Below are positions 28,011 to 36,992 of a stretch of DNA of 64,000 nt, in pieces. Position numbers and translations under genes: made by a program. The notes beneath the pieces are model-generated. The model saw only the letters and a program-made list of their open reading frames with translations. It did no database searches and had not been told where the DNA came from. Position 1 is the first letter of the stretch. The number at the start of each line of letters is the position of its first letter. Source of the DNA: VRUE01 sp963822295 (GTDB taxonomy: Bacteria; Actinomycetota; Thermoleophilia; Solirubrobacterales; 70-9); contig CAWGHD010000002.1 of NCBI GenBank assembly GCA_963822295.1, positions 1,426,001 through 1,490,000 on the forward strand. Direction: 5' to 3'.

Positions 28011-30192
28011 GGCGCTCCGGCGGTCGGCGCGGCGACGCCGCCGCCGACGCCGGTGCTGGGCGGAGGCGCGGGGGCGGGTTCCGGCGCGGGTGCGGGATCG
28101 GGGGTCGGAGCGGGCGCCGGGCCTGGATCGGGAGCAGGCGCGTCGCCCCCTTCGTCGCCTCCCTCGCCGCCCTCCTCCTTCTCCTCGTCTTTCTTCGATT
28201 TCTCCTCGTCTTCTTCTTCGGTCGGCTCGACCTCGGGCGCGACTTCGGTGGAGGAGCGGGTGTGCTCGCTCTCGAGGCCCTCGAGCTCGGGCAGGCTCTC
28301 CGGCACCTCGAATTCGCGGGCAGTCGCCTGCCGTCGCCGCCGACATGAACGAGGCCCAGATCGGGCCCGCCGTCGGGCCGCCATAGCCGGTGTAGGAGCG
28401 CGACTGCGGGTGGCCGACCCAGACCGCGGTCGAGAAGAGCGGTGTGTAGCCGACGAACCAGGCGTCCGAGCTGTCCTCCGAGGTCCCCGTCTTGCCCGCC
28501 GCGTCGGTGCAGCCCATGTAGGTGTAGCCGGCACCCGTCCCTTCGGTGATCACACCCTCGAGGATCCGCGTCACTTCGTAGGTCTGGCCCTCGGTGAGGA
28601 CCCGCTCGCCGTCCTCGGCATCGGGCTCGTCGATCTCGCCGTCAGGGAACTCGACGCGGCTGATCGCGGTCGGCTCGCGGTGGATGCCGCCGGTGGCGAA
28701 GGTCGCGTAGGCGCTCGCCATTTCGAGCGGCGTGACACCTTCGTAGAGACCGCCGATGCCCTCGGCCGGAACCGAGTCGAGGGTCGCGTCGATGCCCAGT
28801 TCACGCGCCATCCGGGTCACGTTTTCGGGGCCGACGTCGAGGTCGAGCTGGGCGTAGACCACGTTGACCGAGTGGACCGTGGCGTCGTCGAGGGCGACCA
28901 CGCCGCCGCCCGCCGCCCTCGGAGTTGTTGACCTCCCAGGGCGGGCCGCCGCCGGGGATCTCGAGGGTCATCGGCGAGCTCCCGTCGTAGTAGGTCGAGT
29001 CGGGGTCGATGCCCTGCTTGATCGCCTCGGCGAGGACGAAGGGCTTGAACGACGAGCCGGGCTGGCGGTGCGCCTGCCAGGCGTAGTTGAACTGGTCTTC
29101 GGTCGCATAGCCTTCGGTCGCGGCGAGGGCGACGATCGCGCCGGTCTCCGGGTCCACCGAGGCGAGCCCCGCCGCCGGGCCGCCTTCGGGGTAGCAGACG
29201 CCGCACGCTTCGACCGCTTCCTGGGCCCGTTCCTGGAGCTCGGGATCGATCGTCGTGTAGGCCTTGAGGCCGCCGTTGCGGACGGTGTTGATCCCGTAGT
29301 TGTCGATCAGCTCCTGCTGGACGAGGTCGAAGAGGAAGGGGTCGCGGATCACCCTGGTACTTGTGGCCGGGATGCAGGCCCAGCCCGCTGTTGAGGGCGC
29401 CGGCGAGCTCGACCGGCGTGATGTAGCCCTCCTCCTCCATCGCGCGCAGCACGTCGTTGCGTCGCTCGGTCGCCGCCTTCGGGTCGAGGAACGGGTTGTA
29501 TTCGGAGGGCGCCTGCGGCAGGCCGGCGATCAGCGCCGCCTCGATCAGGTTCAGGTCCTTGGCCGGCTTGGCGAAGTAGGTCTGCGCGGCGGCCTCGGCC
29601 CCGACCGCGGTCTGGCCTTCGACCGTCCCGTAGGGGGCGGTGTTGAGGTATTCGGTGAGGATCCACTCCTTGGAGTGCGCCTTCTCCATGTCGGCGGCGA
29701 GGTGGGCTTCGATCAGCTTTCGCTTGATCGTCTGCTCGGGATGCTGGATGTAGAGGTTGCGGACCAGCTGCTGGGTGATCGTCGAGGCCCCCTCCACCGT
29801 CTTGCCGGCCTCGATGTTCTTCCAGAGCGGCGCGCACGATCGCCTCCGACGTCGATCGGGCCGTGCTCGAAGAAGCCGCGGTCCTCGATCGCGACCGTGG
29901 CGTCCTTGAGGTCCTGGGACAGGTTCTCTTCCGAGACCGGCTCGCGGATGTTGCTGGAGCGGATGAAGCCGATCAGCTGCCGTCGGCGGCGTAGATCGCC
30001 GAGGAGCGGCCCTTCTGGACCGGCTGCAGGGTCGGAGAGCGGCGGCGCCGAGTTGTAGACGTCGAGCGCCCAGCTGGCGCCGACCCCGCCGGCCACCGCG
30101 AGCACGGCGAACACGGTGCCGAGAGGTACCAGCACCTTCTTCCACTTCGAGGTGTGCGACAAGCGTCGCCGCCGTCGCGTTCGACGCGCCAT
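28007..30192 (-). pseudogene. class A penicillin-binding protein (transglycosylase/transpeptidase), several frameshifts
   Basis: From ATG 30192 (MARRTRRRRRLSHTSKWKKV, one membrane helix) the protein can be followed through about seven one-base indels near 30036, 29982, 29855, 29828, 29355, 28917 and 28320. GT51 motifs: ATVAIEDRGFFEHGPID, EGASTITQQLVRNLYI, EYLNTAPYGTVEGQTAVGAE. Transpeptidase motifs: Ser-Lys in QPGSSFKPFVLAEA, SVN in TVHSVNVVYAQ, and KTG in DAAGKTGTSEDSS. It ends in a Glu/Lys-rich then Pro/Ala-rich tail (SKKDEEKEEGGEGG, PAPAPEPAPAPPPS). All motifs survive, so the gene is probably intact in vivo. It polymerises and cross-links peptidoglycan. Confidence 0.82.
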
Positions 30193-30313
30193 GAGCGCCG
30201 AATTGTATTGAGGGCGCGGCGCCGCCATTCCGGCCCCCGCGGCGGCGCAAGTTCACGTGCGTGAGGGGGCGCCGCCAAGCCGGGTGGCGGCCCTCCGTGC
30301 CTAGACTCGCGCG

Positions 30314-31849
30314 GTGACTGCGACCAGGGAACCGGTTCGGGACCGCCTTGCGGGAAAGCGGGTGCTGCTGACCGGGACGACGGGCTTCCTCGGCAAGCTG
30401 GTGCTCGCCTCGCTGCTGCGCACCGCGCCCGACGTCGGAGGGGTGACGGTGCTGCTCAGGGCGCCCTCGGCCGGGGCCGCCCGGCAGCGCCTGCTCGACG
30501 AGGTCCTGGCCGACGGGGCCTTCGCCGGCGACGCCGAGGAGGCGGCCGCGGCACGGCGCCGGCTCGAGGACGGCGGGATCGCCGTCGTCGCGGCGGACCT
30601 CGGCCGGGACGAGTTCTCCGACGCGCCCGACTCGACCTGGGCCGGGATCGACACCGTGATCCACTGCGCCGCGACGGTCTCCTTCGAGGAGCCGCTCGAC
30701 GTCGCCCTCGACCTCAACGCCTTCGGCCCCGTGCGCCTGCTCGACCGCCTCCTCGAGCACGGCTCGCGCCCCCATTTCGTCCACGTCTCGACCGCCTACG
30801 TCGCCGACCGCCAGAGCGGTGAGGTGAGCGAGGACGGCCTCACCCACCACGCGCTCGCCGCCCTCAATCCGGAGTGGATGCTCGCCGAAGCGCACGAGTG
30901 GCGCGAGGCCGCCGAGCGCGAGTCGCGAGAGGACCCGCAGCGCTCGCGCTTCGCCCGCTCGGCGCAGCGGGACGCCTCGCGGCGCGCCGACCTCGACGCC
31001 GGCGAGCGGGCCGAGGACCTGCGCCGCCGCTGGGTCCTCGAACGCCTCGCGCGGCGGGGCCGCCGCTACGCGCAGACCGCCGGCTGGCCCGACACCTACG
31101 CCTTCTCCAAGGCGCTCGGCGAACGGCTGCTGACCGAGCGCTCGCGGAAGACGACGATCGTGCGGCCGACGATCATCGAGTCGGCGCTGAGCCTGCCCGA
31201 GCCCGGCTGGCTCGAGGGGATAAAGGTCGCCGACCCGCTGATCCTCGCCTACGCGGCGCGCGGCCTCACCCACCTGCCCGGCAGGCGCGAGAACCGGATC
31301 GACATCGTCCCCGTGGATCACGTCGCCCACGCCTGCGTGGCCGCCGCCGCCCACCCGCCGGAGGGCGAGCTGCGGGCGATCGCGATCGCCAGCAGCTCCC
31401 GCAACCCGCTCGCGATCGGCGGGCTCGCCGACCAGATCCGCGCCTACTTCCGCCGCGAGCCCCTGCCCGGCCGCGACGGACAGCCGGTCACGATCGGCGA
31501 GCTGCGCTTCGTCGAGCGGCGGGTGGCGCTGCGCAAGACGATCCGCCGCGAGCGCCTCGCCGGAGCGCTGGCGGGGCTGGCGACCGCCTCGCCGATCCGC
31601 ATCCCCCAGGAGCGGATGCTGCGCGGCAACCGCACCCTGGCCGAACGCGTTACCAGGATGGTCAAGATCTACGGCGCCTACACCGAGCTCGACTGCGCCT
31701 TCGACGACACCAACGCGCAGGAGCTCTTCCGCTCGCTGCCGGCCGCCGACCGCGAGGCCCTCCCCTTCGACACGGCGGCGATCGACTGGGACGACTACCT
31801 GCAGCGGGTCCACCTGCCGAAGGTGCGTAAGCTCGCCACCGGTGAGTAA
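30314..31849 (+). CDS. fatty acyl-CoA reductase-like SDR protein (NAD-binding_4)
   Basis: 511 residues from GTG 30314. The Rossmann start GKRVLLTGTTGFLGKLVLAS, the segment WAGIDTVIHCAATVSFEEPL, HFVHVSTAYVADRQSGEV and catalytic YAFSKALGERLL define an extended SDR of the Male_sterility/FAR type. Further domain pieces are TTIVRPTIIESALSLPEPGW and ENRIDIVPVDHVAHACVAAA. The C-terminal 150 residues match a FAR-C-like region. Expected reaction: NADPH reduction of long-chain acyl-CoA to aldehyde or alcohol. It overlaps the next SDR gene by eight bases, so the pair may act in sequence. Confidence 0.82.
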   Translation: MTATREPVRDRLAGKRVLLTGTTGFLGKLVLASLLRTAPDVGGVTVLLRAPSAGAARQRLLDEVLADGAFAGDAEEAAAARRRLEDGGIAVVAADLGRDEFSDAPDSTWAGIDTVIHCAATVSFEEPLDVALDLNAFGPVRLLDRLLEHGSRPHFVHVSTAYVADRQSGEVSEDGLTHHALAALNPEWMLAEAHEWREAAERESREDPQRSRFARSAQRDASRRADLDAGERAEDLRRRWVLERLARRGRRYAQTAGWPDTYAFSKALGERLLTERSRKTTIVRPTIIESALSLPEPGWLEGIKVADPLILAYAARGLTHLPGRRENRIDIVPVDHVAHACVAAAAHPPEGELRAIAIASSSRNPLAIGGLADQIRAYFRREPLPGRDGQPVTIGELRFVERRVALRKTIRRERLAGALAGLATASPIRIPQERMLRGNRTLAERVTRMVKIYGAYTELDCAFDDTNAQELFRSLPAADREALPFDTAAIDWDDYLQRVHLPKVRKLATGE

Positions 31850-32573
31850 GACCGCAGTCGTCACAGGCGCATCCAGCGGGATCGGGGCGGCCACCGCCCG
31901 GGCCCTGGCGGGCGACGGCTTCCGGGTCGTGCTCGGCGCGCGGCGGATCGAGCGGCTCGAGGCGCTCGCCGGGGAGATCGGCGCAGCCGAGGCGCACGCC
32001 CTCGACGTCACCGACCCCGCCTCGGTCGCGAGCTTCGCCGGCGGGGTTCCGCGCTGCGACGTGCTGGTCAACAACGCCGGCGGCGCCCTCGGCCTCGACC
32101 CGCTCGCCGAGGCCGACGAAGAGCAGTGGCGCTGGATGTACGAGTCCAACGTGCTGGGGACGATGCGGATGACCCGCGCCCTCCTCCCCGCCCTGGCCGG
32201 CTCCGGCGACGGCCTCGTCGTCGGCATGACCAGCATCGCCGCCTTCGAGGCCTACCGCGGAGGCGCCGGCTACATGGCCGCCAAGGCCGGGCAGCGCGCC
32301 ACCCTGCGGGCGCTGCGGCTGGAGCTGCTCGGCGAGCCGGTGCGGATCACGGAGATCGCCCCCGGGATGGTCGAGACGGAGTTCTCGGTCGTCCGCTTCG
32401 GCGGCGACGAGGAGGCGGCGCGGCGCGTCTACGAGGGGATGGAGCCGCTGCGGGCCAAGGACGTCGCCGAGTGCGTGCGCTGGGTCGCCTCGCTGCCCTC
32501 CCACGTCAACGTCGACGAGGTGGTCGTCCGCCCGCGAGCCCAGGCGACCGCGACCGAAGTGCATCGCGAATAG
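31842..32573 (+). CDS. short-chain dehydrogenase (YdfG-type)
   Basis: 243 residues. Classical SDR motifs: TGASSGIGAATARALAG (residues 8-24), VLVNNAGGALGLDPL, serine in GMTSIAAFEAYRGGAG, YMAAKAG with the catalytic Tyr/Lys, and IAPGMVETEFSV after the active site. The pattern resembles NADP-dependent 3-hydroxy acid dehydrogenases such as YdfG. Overlap with the fatty acyl-CoA reductase gene suggests oxidation or reduction of a lipid-derived hydroxyl or carbonyl. Exact substrate unknown. Confidence 0.86.
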   Translation: MSKTAVVTGASSGIGAATARALAGDGFRVVLGARRIERLEALAGEIGAAEAHALDVTDPASVASFAGGVPRCDVLVNNAGGALGLDPLAEADEEQWRWMYESNVLGTMRMTRALLPALAGSGDGLVVGMTSIAAFEAYRGGAGYMAAKAGQRATLRALRLELLGEPVRITEIAPGMVETEFSVVRFGGDEEAARRVYEGMEPLRAKDVAECVRWVASLPSHVNVDEVVVRPRAQATATEVHRE

Positions 32574-32670
32574 CGCGATTTCGTTTGCCTCAGCGGCGCG
32601 CTGCTCTCCCCCAGGCTCGACAGGTCGTTAGGCTCGCGCCACATTTTTCCGAGGGAGACGGAGGAGGCCT

Positions 32671-33027
32671 GTGAAACTCGTGATCGGCATCGTGCGGCCC
32701 GGAGAAGGCGAACGACGTCTTGGAAGCGCTCTACAAAGCTGAGGTCCGCGGCGTCTCGATGAGCCGGGTCCAGGGCCACGGCGGCGAGCTGGAGCGGGTC
32801 GAGACCTACCGCGGGACGACCGTGCAGGTCGGGCTCTCCGACAAGATGCGCTTCGAGATCGCCGTCTCCGACGACTTCGCCGACGCGACCGTCGACGCGC
32901 TCTGCGAGGGCGGCGCGAACCGGCGAAGTCGGCGACGGCAAGATCTTCGTCCTGCCGCTCGAGCGGGCGGTCCGGATCCGAACCGGTGAGACCGACCACG
33001 GCGGCCGTCACCCCGGTGGGCGGATGA
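32671..33027 (+). pseudogene. P-II nitrogen regulatory protein, frameshifted
   Basis: GTG 32671 follows an AGGAGG site. The first codons read KLVIGIVRP, then one extra base near 32699 shifts the frame. The middle is in the alternate frame (VLEALYKAEVRGVSMSRVQG, VETYRGTTVQVGLSDKMRFE), and the end returns after further indels near 32920 and 32996 (GEVGDGKIFVLPLERAVRIR). With three single-base corrections a normal 118-residue P-II protein results, ending in a TGA that overlaps the amt ATG. P-II senses ATP, ADP and 2-oxoglutarate and blocks Amt. The usual Tyr 51 of the T-loop appears to be Val here. Confidence 0.78.
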
Positions 33028-34329
33028 GCGCCCCGCTGACAGCCGCCGCCTCCGCGATCGACACGGGCGACACCGCCTGGATGCTCGCGGCGACGGCGCT
33101 GGTGCTGCTGATGACCCCGGCCCTCGGGCTCTTCTACGCGGGCCTCGTGCGCTCGAAGAACACCCTCAACACCTTCATGATGTGCGTCGCGGCGATCGCG
33201 ATCGCCGGGGTCACCTGGGCCCTGATCGGCTACTCGCTCGCCTTCGACGGCGAAGGCGCGCTGATCGGCGGGCTCGGCCACTTCGCCCTGCAGGACGTCG
33301 GCTTCGAGCCGCGCGGCGAAGGGACGATCCCCCACCTCCTGTTCATGGCCTTCCAGGGCACGTTCTGCATCATCACCGTCGCCCTGATCGCCGGCGCCGT
33401 GGTCGAGCGCATGCGCTTCGGCGCCTTCATGGTCTTCGCCGCGCTCTGGTCGGTCCTGGTCTACGCCGTGCTCGCCCACTGGGCCTTCGGCGGCGGCTGG
33501 CTCGCCGAGCAGGGGACCCTCGACTTCGCCGGCGGCGTCCCGGTCGAGATGGGCTCCGGGTTCTCGGCGCTCGCCGCGGCGCTGGTCGTCGGCGCGCGCA
33601 AAGACTACGGGCGCCAGGCGCTCCTCCCCCACAACGCCGTCTACGTCCTGCGTCGGCGCCGGCCTGCTCTGGTTCGGATGGTTCGGCTTCAACGGCGGCA
33701 GCGGCATCGGCACCGGCGACCAGAGCGTGCTCGCCTTCGTCAACACGCTGCTGACCCCGGCCTGCGCGCTGCTCACCTGGTTCGCCCTCGACCTGATCCG
33801 CGGGCGCAAGGTCACCGCGGTCGGCGCCGCGACGGCGATCATCGTCGGCTGCGTGCTGATCACCCCCGCCGGCGGCTTCATCAGCCCCGGCTGGGCGATG
33901 GTGCTCGGCTTCCTCGGGGCGCTGCCCTGCTACGCGGTGGTCGCCTGGCGGCCGCGGACCCGGGTCGACGAGACGCTCGACGTGCTCGCCGCCCACGGGA
34001 TCGCCGGCTTCACCGGCATCCTCTTCCTCGGCCTGGTCGCCCAAATCGGCTGGAACGGCGTCGCCGACGGCCTCTTCTACGGCGACGGGGGACAGTTCTG
34101 GTCGCAGGTCGTGGCGGCGGCGGTCACCCCGGCCTACGCCTTCATCGTCACCTTCATCCTGCTCAAGCTGGTCAGCGCGGTGATGCCGCTGCGGGCGACC
34201 GAGCACGACGAGGCGATCGGCATGGACGTCGTCTACCACGGCGAGGAGGCCTACCCGACCGGCGAGGGCGCGATCCTCGTCATGCCGGAGTCCGAGGGCG
34301 AAAAGAAGCTGGTCGCCGACCCCGGCTAG
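33024..34329 (+). pseudogene. amt: ammonium transporter Amt, one frameshift
   Basis: Starts at ATG 33024, overlapping the P-II stop. The N-terminal half (LGLFYAGLVRSKNTLNTFMM, FEPRGEGTIPHLLFMAFQGT) breaks at about 33650 by one base. It continues VGAGLLWFGWFGFNGGSGIG to the C-terminus with HGEEAYPTGEGA, the regulatory tail that contacts P-II. Eleven helices are expected and seen. The segment FAGGVPVEMGSGFSALAAAL has Glu where the first pore histidine of the twin-His pair normally sits; the second is kept in LAAHGIAGFTG. It imports ammonium. Coupling to P-II is the standard arrangement. Confidence 0.85.
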
Positions 34330-34343
34330 AGCAGGCAAATGAG

Positions 34344-34434
34344 ATGACCGGCCACCTGCAGGTGCTGGGGCCGATCGCCGATCGTCGCCGGCAGCGCCGG
34401 CTACCTCGCCTGGGTCAGCGAGAACGTGGGCTGA
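34344..34434 (+). other. possible small membrane peptide downstream of amt, frameshifted
   Basis: With one base removed near 34380, ATG 34344 opens a 29-residue peptide MTGHLQVLGPIA plus IVAGSAGYLAWVSENVG. It is hydrophobic and follows amt by 15 bases on the same strand. It could be a genuine short membrane peptide, or chance. The antisense end of the sigma-factor gene overlaps its last 20 bases. No family recognised. Confidence 0.25.
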
Positions 34435-35704
34435 GCTCCCGAACCCGCCGCTCGATGAAGCGGCGCTCCGCCGGGTTCGTCGAGAGCTCGAGCGCCCGGG
34501 AGAAGGCGGCGACGGCCTCGGGGTCGCGGCCGCCCATCCTTCGCAGCAGGTCGCCGCGGGCCGCGTGCAGCGGGCCGTAGGCGTCGAGGCCCTCGACCGC
34601 GTCGATCATCTCCAGGCCCCGCTCCGGCCCCTCGCTCATCGCCACGGCCGCCGCCAGGTTGAGATCGACGACGGGCCCGGGCGCGACGCGGGCGAGCCAT
34701 TCGTAGAGGCGGACGATTCGCTCCCAGTCGGTCTCCTCCGGGCGGGCCGCGACCGCGTGGGCGGCGGCGATCCGCGCCTGCACCGTGTAGGGGCCGACCG
34801 GCCCGCCGGCCGCCGCCCGCTCGGAGAGGGCGAGCCCCTCGGCGATCCGCCCGGCGTCCCAGAGGCCGCGGTCCTGCTCCTCGAGGGGGACCGGGTCGCC
34901 GCCGGCATCGACCCTCGCCTCGCGCCGCGAGTCGACCAGCAGCATCAGCGCCAGCAGGCCCCGTGCCTCGGGCTCCTCGGGCAGGATCGAGGAGACGATC
35001 CGGGCCAGGCGGATCGCCTCGGCGCTGAGCTCGACCCGGACCAGGCCCCTCTCGGCGCCGGAGGCGAGGTAGCCCTCGTTGAAGATCAGGTAGAGCGTCG
35101 CGAGCACGCCGCCGAGACGCTCCGGCATCTGGTCCGCGCGCGGGACCTCGTAGGGGATCTCGGCCCCGGCGATCTTGCGTTTGGCGCGGACCAGGCGCTG
35201 CGCCATGGTCGCCTCGGAGACGAGGAAGGCGCGGGCGATCTCGGGCGTCTCAAGGCCGCCGAGGCTGCGCAGGGTGAGCGCGACCCGGGCCTCGATCGCC
35301 AGCGCCGGGTGACAGCAGGTGAAGATCAGGCGCAGGCGGTCGTCCTCGATCTCGGCGGCGGCCGCCTGCTCCTCGGGGAGCTCGGGCTCGCCGACCGGGG
35401 GGCGCAGCGCCTCCAGCCCCGCCAGGATCTCCTTCTTGTCGCGCAGGGTGCTCTCGCGGCGCAGGCGGTCGATCGCGCGGTTGCGGGCGACCCGGGTGAT
35501 CCAGGCGCCGGGATTGGAGGGGACGCCGTCGCGGGGCCAGCGCTCGAGCGCTGTGACGAACGCCTCCTGGACCGCCTCTTCGGCGGCGTCGAAGTCGCCG
35601 AGGACGCGGATCAGCGTCGCGACCGCCCGCCCGGACTCCTCCCGGAAGGCGCGGTCGACGACGCTGTCGCGGTCCTGTGCTGTGGGTCCCGAAGGGGAGC
35701 TCAG
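34415..35704 (-). CDS. ECF42-type sigma factor with C-terminal TPR-like extension
   Basis: 429 residues if started at CTG 35704; no ATG, GTG or TTG lies in frame between there and the first conserved block. CTG 35704 has AAGGA nine bases upstream and overlaps the stop of the YCII gene. Sigma-2: FDAAEEAVQEAFVTALERWP; sigma-4: LETPEIARAFLVSEATMAQR with LVRAKRKIAGAEIP. The extension includes LIFNEGYLASGAERGLVRVE, ALMLLVDSRREAR and YEWLARVAPGPVVDLNLAAA, typical of ECF42. These sigma factors are found beside DGPF/YCII proteins and control stress-related sets of them. In-frame starts further upstream (35830) are unlikely. Confidence 0.87.
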   Translation of the reverse strand: MSSPSGPTAQDRDSVVDRAFREESGRAVATLIRVLGDFDAAEEAVQEAFVTALERWPRDGVPSNPGAWITRVARNRAIDRLRRESTLRDKKEILAGLEALRPPVGEPELPEEQAAAAEIEDDRLRLIFTCCHPALAIEARVALTLRSLGGLETPEIARAFLVSEATMAQRLVRAKRKIAGAEIPYEVPRADQMPERLGGVLATLYLIFNEGYLASGAERGLVRVELSAEAIRLARIVSSILPEEPEARGLLALMLLVDSRREARVDAGGDPVPLEEQDRGLWDAGRIAEGLALSERAAAGGPVGPYTVQARIAAAHAVAARPEETDWERIVRLYEWLARVAPGPVVDLNLAAAVAMSEGPERGLEMIDAVEGLDAYGPLHAARGDLLRRMGGRDPEAVAAFSRALELSTNPAERRFIERRVRELSPRSR

Positions 35705-36114
35705 CGCGTCGGGTCCTTGACCCGCGAGAGGATTTTCTCCCCGGAGAACTTCTCCTCCTCCTCGCCCTGTTCCTCGACCAGCGGCCGGATTTCGATCGCG
35801 CCTTCCTGCAGCGGCGCCTTCCGCGTCCACTCGAGCGCCTCGTCGAAGTTCGCGGCCTCGATGATCCAGAAGCCCATCAGCTGCTCCTTGGTCTCGGCGA
35901 AGGGACCGTCGGTGACGGTCGTCTCGCCGCCCTCGGCGAAGCGCACGACGCTGCCGGTCTCCTGGCCTCGCAGGCCGTGGCCGTCGACCATGACGCCGGC
36001 CTCTTTCAGTTCGTCGTTGTACTTGCCCATTTCGTCGACCATCGCCTGCATGTCCTCGGGCTTGACGTCCTCCCAGTTGGGCTCCTCGTCGATCAGCGAA
36101 AGCATGTAAAGCAT
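35701..36114 (-). CDS. YCII-related DGPF-domain protein
   Basis: 137 residues from ATG 36114 with AAGGAGG upstream. The domain shows MLYMLSLIDEEPN, a central acidic/amphipathic helix, and the signature TTVTDGPFAETKEQLMGFWI followed by ANFDEALEWTRKAP. It is the obligate genomic partner of ECF42 sigma factors, seen directly downstream here with a four-base overlap. The biochemical role of DGPF proteins is not established. The C-terminal 25 residues are acidic and less conserved. Confidence 0.88.
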   Translation of the reverse strand: MLYMLSLIDEEPNWEDVKPEDMQAMVDEMGKYNDELKEAGVMVDGHGLRGQETGSVVRFAEGGETTVTDGPFAETKEQLMGFWIIEAANFDEALEWTRKAPLQEGAIEIRPLVEEQGEEEEKFSGEKILSRVKDPTR

Positions 36115-36224
36115 GGCGTTCCTCCTTCGTCGTGGCGGCCTCCTTTTGCGCCGCCTTTCACCCTAACGACGAACGGGATTCCCGAAATCGACAGGTCCCG
36201 CGAACTTTTTCTTTGCCGCCGCCC

Positions 36225-36992
36225 CTACGCGCGCAGCCGGTAGCCCTTCGTGAAGAGGCGCAGGTTGACGAGGAAGAGCGCCGCGGTCGCCGCCGTCAGG
36301 GCCAGCAGCGAGAGCGCGACGCTGACTTCGGAGTAACCGACGAATCCGTAGCGGACCAGATTGATCATGTAGAAGATCGGGTTGAAGTGGGTCAGGGTCT
36401 CGTAGGGCTCCGGCAGCAGCGAGGCCGAGTAGAAGACGCCGCCGAGGAAGATCAGCGGCTGGAGCACGAAGGTCTGGGCGAAGGCGACGTCGTCGAACTG
36501 TTCGGCGCGGACGCCGATCAGGACGCCGAGCTGGGAGAAGAAGAACCCGACCAGGAACAGCGAGGGGACGAGGACGAGGATGTGCTCGACCGGGAGGTCG
36601 ACCAGGAACGACGACGCGATGAAGGTGAGCCCGGCGACGATCATGCCGCGCACGAACCCGCCGAGGCTGAAGGCGAGCAGCAGCTCCAGCGGCGAGGCGG
36701 GCGAGGAGAGCTGGTCCTGGATCGCCCCCTGGAATTTCTGCTGGAGGATCGAGGAGGAGTTGTTGGTGAAGGCGTTGATCGACCAGGCCATCATGATCAG
36801 CCCGGGGATGACGAAGACGACGTAGTCGATCCCGTGCAGCTTGTCGATCCGCGAGCCGAGCGCCGCGCCGAAGACCGAGATGTAGAGGAAGGTTTCCAAC
36901 AGCGGGGCGCCCAGGGTCTGTTTCTTGATCTTCATGAAGCGGTTGACCTCGCGGCGCCAGAGGGTCGCGAAGCGGATCTGGGCGGTGCTCAC
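36225..36992 (-). CDS. ABC-2 type transporter permease
   Basis: 255 residues with six membrane helices, including YISVFGAALGSRIDK and FVIPGLIMMAWSINAFTNNS in the first half. GAIQDQLSSPASPLELLLAF is the typical ABC-2 cytoplasmic coupling region. The final helices contain LGVLIGVRAEQFDDVAFAQT and PLIFLGGVFYSASLLPEPYE, as in DrrB/NodJ-like exporters. It forms the membrane part of an exporter with the overlapping ATPase gene. Cargo unknown; drug, lipid or polysaccharide are all possible. Confidence 0.88.
   Translation of the reverse strand: MSTAQIRFATLWRREVNRFMKIKKQTLGAPLLETFLYISVFGAALGSRIDKLHGIDYVVFVIPGLIMMAWSINAFTNNSSSILQQKFQGAIQDQLSSPASPLELLLAFSLGGFVRGMIVAGLTFIASSFLVDLPVEHILVLVPSLFLVGFFFSQLGVLIGVRAEQFDDVAFAQTFVLQPLIFLGGVFYSASLLPEPYETLTHFNPIFYMINLVRYGFVGYSEVSVALSLLALTAATAALFLVNLRLFTKGYRLRA

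Noticed and set aside
28817..32236. 1139-codon open frame across the PBP and acyl-CoA reductase genes
   Set aside because: Only the part that follows the PBP frame (about 28900-29840) has protein-like content; the rest is antisense to the reductase gene and results from the frame disruptions.
28007..34434. Genomic island or decaying region explaining the frameshifts
   Set aside because: Base composition and codon use match the rest of the window, no mobile-element genes are present, and protein conservation continues across each break.
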